Source of the DNA: a virus
Direction: 5' to 3' (one strand)
IMG/VR virus record: IMGVR_UViG_3300025617_000100
Location: 1-25,863 of that record
Length of the DNA: 25,863 bases
Shown: positions 18,007-24,017 of the stretch, piece after piece
Layout: every line of letters begins with the position of its first letter
Numbering within the stretch: position 1 is the first letter of the stretch
Made by a program: the position numbers and the translations under genes
Notes under the pieces: model-generated
Seen by the model: only the letters and a program-made list of their open reading frames with translations
The model's database searches: none
Told to the model about the DNA's origin: nothing

Positions 18007-18462
18007 GTGAAGCAACAGCGGAAAGGTACTCAACCAAGAAGAAGCGCTAGAAAAAGGAATTTAGGTAGGTATAAGAGCGGTCTAGAAAAGCAATGCGCAG
18101 ATCTGTTAGCTGAGAACGGCGTGAAGTTTGACTATGAGGAGCGTGAATACATACTTGTAGATTCCTTCAGATACGAGGGCAAGTACCTCAAGATGACCAC
18201 TAAGAAAAAAGAACTTAGTGACAGGACTGGTAAGGTAGTACTCCCGATAAAGTACACCCCAGATTTCGTTGACAGAGAAGAGAGGTGGGTTATAGAGACC
18301 AAAGGGTACACACCATCACATCACGACTTTCCAATGCGTTGGAAGCTGTTTCTTCGGTATTTAATGACTAACTTTGAGAACCCGCCGATGGTTTTCATCG
18401 TAAGGAATAAACAACAGATTGAAGAAGCAATTAAAGTGATAAAGGATGGACTCCAAGGATAG
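18007..18462 (+). CDS. T7 endonuclease I-like Holliday junction resolvase
   Basis: 151 residues from a GTG at 18007 (no ATG is available before residue 63). The layout matches T7 gp3: a basic N-terminus (RRSARKRNLGRYKSGLEKQC), KSGLEKQCADLLAENGVKFD with Glu27, then YTPDFVDREERWVIETKGYT containing Asp86, Glu97 and Lys99, the PD-(D/E)XK catalytic set seen as E20, D55, E65, K67 in T7. These enzymes cut branched DNA before packaging and help degrade host DNA. Residues 55-80 form an insertion compared with T7. It follows the primase-helicase by 15 bases and overlaps the next gene by 17. Confidence 0.85.
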   Translation: MKQQRKGTQPRRSARKRNLGRYKSGLEKQCADLLAENGVKFDYEEREYILVDSFRYEGKYLKMTTKKKELSDRTGKVVLPIKYTPDFVDREERWVIETKGYTPSHHDFPMRWKLFLRYLMTNFENPPMVFIVRNKQQIEEAIKVIKDGLQG

Positions 18463-18664
18463 CCTATACAGGTCTTTCTTCGTTGCGTGTGACAGAATAC
18501 ATAGTCTGGTTTCGGATATGTATGAGAAGCTACACGATGTTGACGTAGAAGACAACCAATCCAGCACAGAAGAAGTGTCTGAGATAATTTCAGAGTTCAG
18601 GAACGGACTGAACATTGAGATTGACATGATCAGAGAACTTGTAAAGCAGCACAATGAATCGTAA
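18446..18664 (+). CDS. Small acidic helical protein (72 aa)
   Basis: 72 residues, mostly helix: DSLYRSFFVACDRIHSLVSD, MYEKLHDVDVEDNQSSTEEV, SEIISEFRNGLNIEIDMIRE, LVKQHNES. Acidic, with heptad-like spacing in the second half, so it may form a coiled coil. Not recognised. It overlaps the resolvase by 17 bases and the next gene by 11, so it is part of one coupled replication-module string. Confidence 0.65.
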   Translation: MDSKDSLYRSFFVACDRIHSLVSDMYEKLHDVDVEDNQSSTEEVSEIISEFRNGLNIEIDMIRELVKQHNES

Positions 18665-19148
18665 GATAGCTGCTTCTTCCATGCGCATTGGTAAGACTAC
18701 CGAGATCAGGTTCAAACGCGCTGCTGAGAACATGGGATTCGGGGTCAAAAAGTCTTCATATAAGGAAGACCGATACGATCATGTTGACTTTTGGTTGTCA
18801 TTCATGGGAGATGGTTCTTGGGGTGTAGATGTAAAAGGAAGTAACCTGCCAGAGTACATATGGTGTGAGTTCAAAAACGTTGCTGGAGAGTCAGGTTGGA
18901 TGTACGGGAAGTCAAGCATCATAGCATTTGAAATGCCAGAGGTGGGAGGCTTCGTTATTGTAGGTACAGAAGATCTGAAAGGTTACTGCGAAAAAGAAAC
19001 ATCTGAAGAGGTAGTTTCTTCTAAGATCAATGCATACAAAAAGCGTTACACAAGGAAGGACAGACAGGATGTCATCACCTACGTAACACTGCATGATCTT
19101 CAAACTCTAAGCACCTATAGGGTGTGGGAGTATGACTGCAAGTATTGA
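18654..19148 (+). CDS. PD-(D/E)XK nuclease-like protein (164 aa)
   Basis: 164 residues. The first half has a plausible nuclease core: helix RIGKTTEIRFKRAAENMGFG with Glu17, strand DRYDHVDFWLSFMGDGSWGV with Asp45, then VDVKGSN with Asp59 and Lys61 in D-x-K, the E..D..DxK order of PD-(D/E)XK enzymes. Then YIWCEFKNVAGESGWMYGKS and SIIAFEMPEVGGFVIV continue the alpha/beta core. No closer family is recognised. It could cut branched or host DNA like the resolvase upstream. The assignment rests on the motif only. Confidence 0.65.
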   Translation: MNRKIAASSMRIGKTTEIRFKRAAENMGFGVKKSSYKEDRYDHVDFWLSFMGDGSWGVDVKGSNLPEYIWCEFKNVAGESGWMYGKSSIIAFEMPEVGGFVIVGTEDLKGYCEKETSEEVVSSKINAYKKRYTRKDRQDVITYVTLHDLQTLSTYRVWEYDCKY

Positions 19149-19157
19149 TATATTTGC
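19149..19157 (+). promoter_or_regulatory. Bacteroidota -7 element before the ribonucleotide reductase
   Basis: TATATTTGC, identical to the -7 of the leftward promoter at 4687-4720, starts just after the preceding stop codon and is followed by a 27-base AT-rich leader to the ATG at 19185. No TTG is seen at the expected upstream distance, so activity is uncertain. It would allow the RNR gene to be expressed separately from the replication string. Confidence 0.5.
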
Positions 19158-19184
19158 AGCCCTTTCTTTAAAACTTATTTATTC

Positions 19185-21071
19185 ATGAAAAAAGAAATTC
19201 CTTGGGGGGAAGTAGGATACCCCGTCTTCAAAAGAACCTACTCACGGCCAATGCAGAACGGTCAAACAGAAGAGTGGGCTGACACTATTGAGCGCGTCAT
19301 TGACGCATGTAGGGATCAGCTGAATTGTGGTTTCACAACCTTCGAAGAGGGTCAGGTGAGGGACATGATGATGGATCTCAAGGGTACTGTAGCTGGTCGC
19401 TTTCTGTGGCAGCTGGGTACTGAGACTGTTGATCGCCTCGGTCTGCCTTCGCTTCAGAACTGCGCCTTCACTGTAGTCGATGACCCTATCCGTCCATTCA
19501 CATGGGCATTTGAGATGCTCATGCTTGGTAGCGGTGTAGGCTTTAACATTCAAAGAGAGCACGTCTACCAGCTCCCAAAGGTCAAGGCTCGTGTTAAGGT
19601 TGAGAGAAGCGACGTTAATGACGCTGACTTCATCGTGCCTGATTCTCGCGAAGGATGGGTAGAGCTTCTTAAGCGAGTATTGGAGGCATCTTTCGTCACT
19701 GGTGAGGACTTCACCTTCGGCACTCATTTGATTCGCTCTAAGGGTTCTCCTATCAAAGGTTTTGGAGGAACAGCTTCTGGCCCTGAAGACTTGGTATGGG
19801 GCATGATTGAGATCAACAAGGTGTTGAATAAGAAGAGCGGTCGTAGGCTGTCACCAGTAGACTGCTTGGACATCATGAATATCATCGGTCGTATTGTGGT
19901 GGCTGGTAATGTGCGTCGTTCAGCTCAGATTGCACTTGGTGATAGTGATGACATTGAGTACTTGCGTGCTAAGCGTTGGGATCTGGGCAACATCCCCAAC
20001 TGGAGGGCTATGTCCAACAACAGCGTAATCTGTTCTGATATCACTACTTTGCCTGACGAGTTCTGGGAGGGGTACAATGGTAATGGAGAGCCTTACGGAT
20101 TGATCAATCTTGAAGCGTCTCGCAAGCAAGGACGTACGTTTGAGAATCAATATCCTGATCTTGATGTAATGGGCTTCAACCCATGTGCAGAGCAATCCTT
20201 GGCTAACTTTGAGACTTGCTGCTTGGCTGAGATTTACCTACCAAACATCGACAACTACGAAGAACTGCTTCGTGTGTCTAGGCTGTTGTATCGCATCAAC
20301 AAGCACAGCTTGGCTATCCCTTGTGCCATCAAGGAGACAGAAGATATCGTACACAAGAACATGCGTATGGGTATTGGCGTGACAGGCTATCTTCAGGCTA
20401 CTGAAGAGCAGCGGTCATGGTTGTCTGATTGCTATGAACAACTAAGAATTTATGACGATGAGTATTCACGACTGGCTGGGTTTCCAAGTTCTATTAAACT
20501 CACAACAGTTAAGCCATCAGGAACACTTAGCCTTCTCGCTGGCGTTACATCAGGAGCACATCCAGCCTATGCTCAGCACTACATCCGTAGAATTAGAATG
20601 GCATCAGATAGCGCTCTTGTTGGGACAGCTAGAGGGAATGGATACCCCGTGGAGTACGTAAGAAACTTCGACGGTACAGAAGATAAGAGCACGTCAGTAG
20701 TGTCCTTTCCTTGCTCCTTCCCCGAAGGAACAGCCTTGGCTGAGGATATGTCGGCTGTGGATCAGCTTGAGGTTATCAAGAGATTGCAAGCAGAGTGGTC
20801 AGACAACGCTGTCTCTGTGACTATCTACTACCGCAAAGAAGAACTTGAGCCGATAAAAGAGTGGTTGCGGCTCAACTACAAGAACGTAAAATCTGTTTCA
20901 TTCCTTTTGCATAACGACCATGGATTCGACCAAGCCCCACTGGAAGCCATCACTAAAGAAGAGTTCGATAAGATGTCAGCGCTTGTTACGCCTATTACAT
21001 CTCTTACGGCCATCAGCATGGACGATGTTGACATCCAAGATTGTGACACAGGAGCATGCCCAGTACGATGA
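19185..21071 (+). CDS. nrdJ: Adenosylcobalamin-dependent (class II) ribonucleotide reductase
   Basis: 628 residues. Reduces ribonucleotides to deoxyribonucleotides with a radical generated from coenzyme B12, so it works with or without oxygen and requires host cobalamin. The sequence follows the monomeric Lactobacillus RTPR type: redox Cys93 in SLQNCAF, active-site Asn332, Cys334, Glu336 in NPCAEQ, second redox Cys345 (ETCC), VKPSGTLSLLAGVTSGAHPA (442-461), and a C-terminal redox pair CDTGACPVR (Cys620, Cys625) that passes electrons from thioredoxin. It is about 110 residues shorter than the Lactobacillus enzyme. It follows a possible own promoter and is coupled to the next gene by ATGA. Confidence 0.95.
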   Translation: MKKEIPWGEVGYPVFKRTYSRPMQNGQTEEWADTIERVIDACRDQLNCGFTTFEEGQVRDMMMDLKGTVAGRFLWQLGTETVDRLGLPSLQNCAFTVVDDPIRPFTWAFEMLMLGSGVGFNIQREHVYQLPKVKARVKVERSDVNDADFIVPDSREGWVELLKRVLEASFVTGEDFTFGTHLIRSKGSPIKGFGGTASGPEDLVWGMIEINKVLNKKSGRRLSPVDCLDIMNIIGRIVVAGNVRRSAQIALGDSDDIEYLRAKRWDLGNIPNWRAMSNNSVICSDITTLPDEFWEGYNGNGEPYGLINLEASRKQGRTFENQYPDLDVMGFNPCAEQSLANFETCCLAEIYLPNIDNYEELLRVSRLLYRINKHSLAIPCAIKETEDIVHKNMRMGIGVTGYLQATEEQRSWLSDCYEQLRIYDDEYSRLAGFPSSIKLTTVKPSGTLSLLAGVTSGAHPAYAQHYIRRIRMASDSALVGTARGNGYPVEYVRNFDGTEDKSTSVVSFPCSFPEGTALAEDMSAVDQLEVIKRLQAEWSDNAVSVTIYYRKEELEPIKEWLRLNYKNVKSVSFLLHNDHGFDQAPLEAITKEEFDKMSALVTPITSLTAISMDDVDIQDCDTGACPVR

Positions 21072-21316
21072 GACCAGAAGATGACGCTTTGATGAAGATC
21101 CTAGAAGAAGAGGGGTGTCATGTATACCCAGCTTTTTCTGCGGCACTCGTTGGCTACTCAAACGGAGCCAAGCTTGTCGGTGTGTATGACTATGCGCTGT
21201 GCGTTCATATTCTTATGGAGGATACCATGACATATGAGCAAGCAGTGGAGTGGATGGAGTACAATGTAGTCAGCTCTGTCGGTGATCAATATCCGATCTT
21301 CGTAAGCTTTTGCTGA
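21068..21316 (+). CDS. Hypothetical protein (82 aa) coupled to RNR
   Basis: 82 residues from the ATG at 21068, which overlaps the nrdJ stop (ATGA); a start at 21056 would add four residues. The sequence MRPEDDALMKILEEEGCHVY, PAFSAALVGYSNGAKLVGVY, DYALCVHILMEDTMTYEQAV, EWMEYNVVSSVGDQYPIFVS looks alpha/beta. The YDYALCVHILMEDTMTYEQAVEW-type stretch occurs widely in small phage proteins of unknown function. Last gene of the rightward block. Confidence 0.75.
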   Translation: MRPEDDALMKILEEEGCHVYPAFSAALVGYSNGAKLVGVYDYALCVHILMEDTMTYEQAVEWMEYNVVSSVGDQYPIFVSFC

Positions 21317-21407
21317 TGAAAAGGATTGATCAATGCTGGGTGATGCAGATGTATTATCTTAGCAACGTTACACGGACTAAGTGCTGAGTGACGTTACCTT
21401 AAAATGT

Positions 21408-21446
21408 GAGGGGAGGCCCATTGTAGGCTTCCCCTCTTTGTTTTTA
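21408..21446. terminator. Bidirectional rho-independent terminator
   Basis: GAGGGGAGGCC (21408-21418) pairs with GGCTTCCCCTC (21426-21436) as an 11-bp GC-rich stem (one G-U pair) with a 7-base loop, followed on the plus strand by TTTGTTTTT. On the minus strand the stem is followed by ACATTTTAAGG, also T-rich. It separates the convergent rightward and leftward blocks; the minus-strand stop codon (21444) lies in the T tract. Confidence 0.9.
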
Positions 21447-21779
21447 ATCGTAAGCGCTGTCTATTATAGACTGTAAGCTGTCTAGCGATACTGTAGGCTC
21501 TAGCATTATATTGCCTCCAAACATGGCTAAGGTTTCCTTTCCTTTGTAAACAAGTATTACAGGGACGTTTGGGAGTTTTCTCTGAACCGAAAACGGTTGA
21601 TCTTCCAGATAAGCATTTTGCTTTTCACATCTCTGTAGCGGAGTTAAGTCAACCGAGCTAGACCTATTCCACCTGCTGTTTATCTGTATAACCTTTACTT
21701 CATAGTTATCACTGTTCACAACAGCCGTGGCCGCCATAGCAGTAAGCAAGAAAGCCAATAATATTTTTACACTGCTCAT
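21444..21779 (-). CDS. Exported thioredoxin-fold-like protein lacking CxxC (111 aa)
   Basis: 111 residues. A signal peptide is likely (KILLAFLLTAMAATAVVNS). The mature part EVKVIQINSRWNRSSSVDLT, RCEKQNAYLEDQPFSVQRKL, PNVPVILVYKGKETLAMFGG ends with helix LDSLQSIIDSAYD. The VPVILVYKGKE...FGG stretch resembles the cis-Pro strand pair of thioredoxin folds, but the catalytic CxxC is absent and only one Cys remains. The fold assignment is tentative. Last gene of the right-hand leftward block, coupled by ATGA to the gene before it. Confidence 0.65.
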   Translation of the reverse strand: MSSVKILLAFLLTAMAATAVVNSDNYEVKVIQINSRWNRSSSVDLTPLQRCEKQNAYLEDQPFSVQRKLPNVPVILVYKGKETLAMFGGNIMLEPTVSLDSLQSIIDSAYD

Positions 21780-22048
21780 TGCGTCTGATCATAAATTCTT
21801 TGCTCAAGTACCTTTAACGTCTCTTTTATTTCTGATATATCCCCTTCCATTGTCATAATGGCGGATCTAATCATCTCATCTTTGTAACGGAACTCTTCTT
21901 GACTTACTGTTGGTATTGGTAAGCTTTTGGCTTCTTCTATGTCACTCTGCAACGTGAAGTACAAGCCTATAACCGTAGACATACCAATAGTATATGCTAT
22001 CAAATCCTTAGCTGTTATGGTAAGGCTTGTGTTATCCAAAAAACTCAT
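21776..22048 (-). CDS. Membrane-anchored coiled-coil protein (90 aa)
   Basis: 90 residues. One hydrophobic span at about 14-33 (DLIAYTIGMSTVIGLYFTLQ) is followed by a polar helix rich in Glu, with heptads in DEMIRSAIMTMEGDISEIKE and TLKVLEQRIYDQTQ. This N-terminal anchor plus C-terminal coiled coil is typical of phage spanin-like or lysis-accessory proteins (i-spanin/Rz-like), and the lysis genes lie upstream, but the type is not proven. The start is 4 bases after a TATCTTTG element, so the mRNA may be leaderless. Ends in ATGA. Confidence 0.7.
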   Translation of the reverse strand: MSFLDNTSLTITAKDLIAYTIGMSTVIGLYFTLQSDIEEAKSLPIPTVSQEEFRYKDEMIRSAIMTMEGDISEIKETLKVLEQRIYDQTQ

Positions 22049-22052
22049 AAAA

Positions 22053-22060
22053 CAAAGATA
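22053..22060 (-). promoter_or_regulatory. Bacteroidota -7 element before the gene at 22048
   Basis: On the minus strand TATCTTTG (22060-22053) fits TAnnTTTG exactly and ends 4 bases before the ATG. No good TTG at standard spacing. If active, the transcript would start at or next to the start codon, as at the terminase gene. Confidence 0.45.
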
Positions 22061-22078
22061 GTAAATATAAAAAGCGTT

Positions 22079-22321
22079 TTATTTGGAAGCTTTTTTCTTC
22101 AGCCTCGACTTCTCCCTCCTACCCCTGTTCTTGGATTCGCTTTCGAACCCAGAGATAGATCCGTTCTTATGAGAGGCATCTAAACCATCACCGTTTCCAT
22201 AAGTACCTTTCTTCCTGTTGTACTTATTGAGCTTGACTCTGTAAGCAATCTTCTCTGGAGAAGACTGAAACTTCTTGTACTCTTTCTTGTAGTTTCTTTT
22301 CTTGGCCTTCATTCTCTCCAT
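22079..22321 (-). CDS. Small basic phage protein, HNH-like degenerate motif
   Basis: 80 residues, very basic. KKRNYKKEYKKFQSSPEKIA, YRVKLNKYNRKKG, then GNGDGLDASHKNGSISGFES and ESKNRGRREKSRLKKK match a family of small phage proteins of the pattern (Y)xSxPEQIAxRxxRNKxRR..GxGxDVxHKDGNxxNNxxxNLxxxSKSxNR. That pattern looks HNH-like; here the core is DGLDASHKNGS, with His present but the second Asn/His region altered, so catalysis may be lost. Role unknown. Starts 13 bases inside the metalloprotease gene. Confidence 0.7.
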   Translation of the reverse strand: MERMKAKKRNYKKEYKKFQSSPEKIAYRVKLNKYNRKKGTYGNGDGLDASHKNGSISGFESESKNRGRREKSRLKKKASK

Positions 22322-23571
22322 ATGTTAATCCTGTCCCTGAAGTCTCTCCATGGCTGATCCGTCCTAACTCTTCTGTTTGGGTTTTCGATAGGGGGCGCTT
22401 CCTGCCTCTCTCCGTTCATATCGTAGTCATACAATGGACCAGCACATTCCAACCCATAAGCTGTATTAAAGAGCAATACATCTGTAGACCCAATCTGACC
22501 GTCGAAGTTTAAGTCACAAGCTTCACAATCCCCAACAGGCTCTTCCTCCCAACAAGCTAGTATGCTGAGTAAGTCGTTCATCCCTACAACATAGTCTCCG
22601 TTCACGTCACCAAGACAGGTAGGATCGTTGTCGTCAATGATACTCGTTCTGATGTGATGCATATGATTGTGCATGTACAAGAACTGGTCATTGGTGAAAG
22701 CTGTTCTGCAACTGTCTATGTAGTAGTCCATGTGGTTGTTGTGCACATACCCTTCCCAAGGCTTTCCTTCCCAAAACGTCTCGTCAGAACACGTAGGGTC
22801 TTCACAACTCCAGTTAACCCCCATAGGTGGAGTGTCGCATATATTGTCTTGTATAGCTGAGCAATCTCCGTTCACGTTTTGGTTGCATATCTCTGTGCCA
22901 TTGAATGGGTGGTGCAAGCCCAAGTAGTGCCCCACTTCGTGAACAAATGTCTTGTTCTCTTTACGAAGGTTAAGCAAGTAGTCCCCATCCAGTCCGAACA
23001 CGTTTGTCTTCACCCATACCCCATCCATCCAGTTGTAGAATGCTGGGTTGCGGAAAGCAAAGCCAAGTATGCTGCTGCACATATCAGGGAGCAGGTGCAC
23101 ATTCATAAACTCGTTGGTGTCCCACACCTTGTTGCCTATGTACCCTACAAGCGCAGTCTGACCGTATGGGGCACAAGTAGCCCCTGTAGCCAAGTTGTAC
23201 CCATCTGATCCACCATCCTCAATCATATCGTGGTACTTGATCTGGATGGTCTCGAAGCTGAACATGTACTCAGCGAACTGCTCGTTCAGGTCAGCCATAG
23301 CTTCTTCTACGTGCCACTGTGGGATGTTGGCCCACTCGTCATAGATAGAATAGTGAACGTGAACAACAACCTTGATCTCTTTCCAGTATACATTGGCTGG
23401 ATTGGTCATGTCCAAATCCTCTCTACCCTCAACAATAAAGTCCTCACCGAGGATAGCGCACGGGGATGTAGTATCTGCTCTCTGTACTGTTTGAGCATCG
23501 GTCAGGTTGTAGCCTGACATAAGCATAGCAATCGTCAGGACAATGCCTGACAAGTTAAGTGGGTTTTTCAT
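22309..23571 (-). CDS. Secreted M43 (pappalysin-type) zinc metalloprotease with dockerin-like repeats
   Basis: 420 residues. A signal peptide (LSGIVLTIAMLMSGYNLTDA) precedes a metzincin domain: zinc motif HEVGHYLGLHH (HExxHxxGxxH, His211, Glu212, His215, His221), the family-specific QDNICDTPP (241-249), and the Met-turn HNNHMDYY around Met281. The C-terminal part has two calcium-binding dockerin-like repeats, DVNGDYVVGMNDLLSIL (322-338) and DLNFDGQIGSTDVLLF (353-368), then a Pro/Arg-rich end. Such enzymes are typical secreted proteins of marine Bacteroidota, unusual in phages. It lies between the holin-like gene (TAATG overlap) and a small basic gene, so it is expressed late and may aid lysis, release or host-surface cleavage. 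Confidence 0.9.
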   Translation of the reverse strand: MKNPLNLSGIVLTIAMLMSGYNLTDAQTVQRADTTSPCAILGEDFIVEGREDLDMTNPANVYWKEIKVVVHVHYSIYDEWANIPQWHVEEAMADLNEQFAEYMFSFETIQIKYHDMIEDGGSDGYNLATGATCAPYGQTALVGYIGNKVWDTNEFMNVHLLPDMCSSILGFAFRNPAFYNWMDGVWVKTNVFGLDGDYLLNLRKENKTFVHEVGHYLGLHHPFNGTEICNQNVNGDCSAIQDNICDTPPMGVNWSCEDPTCSDETFWEGKPWEGYVHNNHMDYYIDSCRTAFTNDQFLYMHNHMHHIRTSIIDDNDPTCLGDVNGDYVVGMNDLLSILACWEEEPVGDCEACDLNFDGQIGSTDVLLFNTAYGLECAGPLYDYDMNGERQEAPPIENPNRRVRTDQPWRDFRDRINIWRE

Positions 23572-24017
23572 TATTTTTTATTGGTTGTTTTTTCAATAGT
23601 TCTGCCAGCAAAGTAAGCTCCAAAAACAGTGAGCATCAATACTTGCAGCAAATCTATGAAAGAATCTCTTGGCATAAACTGCTCATTTAGAGCATCCCAC
23701 AGAGTTACAACCATGAAAAATAACAATAGGGCTATCATTATACTTGGCCTGATAATTTTAGCAATTTTTACATCGCTAGACATGTCAGCTTCCCACCTCC
23801 TAGTAACATTTTCTTGTCTTGCTATCTCAATCTGTGATTTCAAGTTCTCGAATTCCATCTTGTCCTGAGCAGGTATTTCTGGGTCACTATCTACCAGTCG
23901 TTTTATAACACCCAGTACACCAGCGTCTGGCAAAAGGTCACCAGCAATGTCCAGTATTTTAGGTGATTTACTTGACAGCCACTCACCTATCTTAGTGTCC
24001 TTTATTGGCTTATTCAT
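23571..24017 (-). CDS. Holin-like protein (3TM holin family)
   Basis: 148 residues. An N-terminal amphipathic part (SPKILDIAGDLLPDAGVLGV) and a helix with EFENLKSQIEIARQENVTRR lead to RRWEADMSSD (73-82), the marker of the 3TM holin family (GTA-holin type), then IIRPSIMIALLLFFMVVTLW (88-107) and IDLLQVLMLTVFGAYFAGRT (121-140) as membrane spans and a Lys-rich tail. Holins open the inner membrane so that endolysin, here probably the M15 peptidase at 3291-3755, reaches the wall. It overlaps the large upstream gene by 8 bases. Confidence 0.83.
   Translation of the reverse strand: MNKPIKDTKIGEWLSSKSPKILDIAGDLLPDAGVLGVIKRLVDSDPEIPAQDKMEFENLKSQIEIARQENVTRRWEADMSSDVKIAKIIRPSIMIALLLFFMVVTLWDALNEQFMPRDSFIDLLQVLMLTVFGAYFAGRTIEKTTNKK

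Noticed and set aside
21316-21387. 23-codon frame after the last rightward gene (TGATG overlap)
   Set aside because: Too short and without features; the overlap alone is weak evidence.
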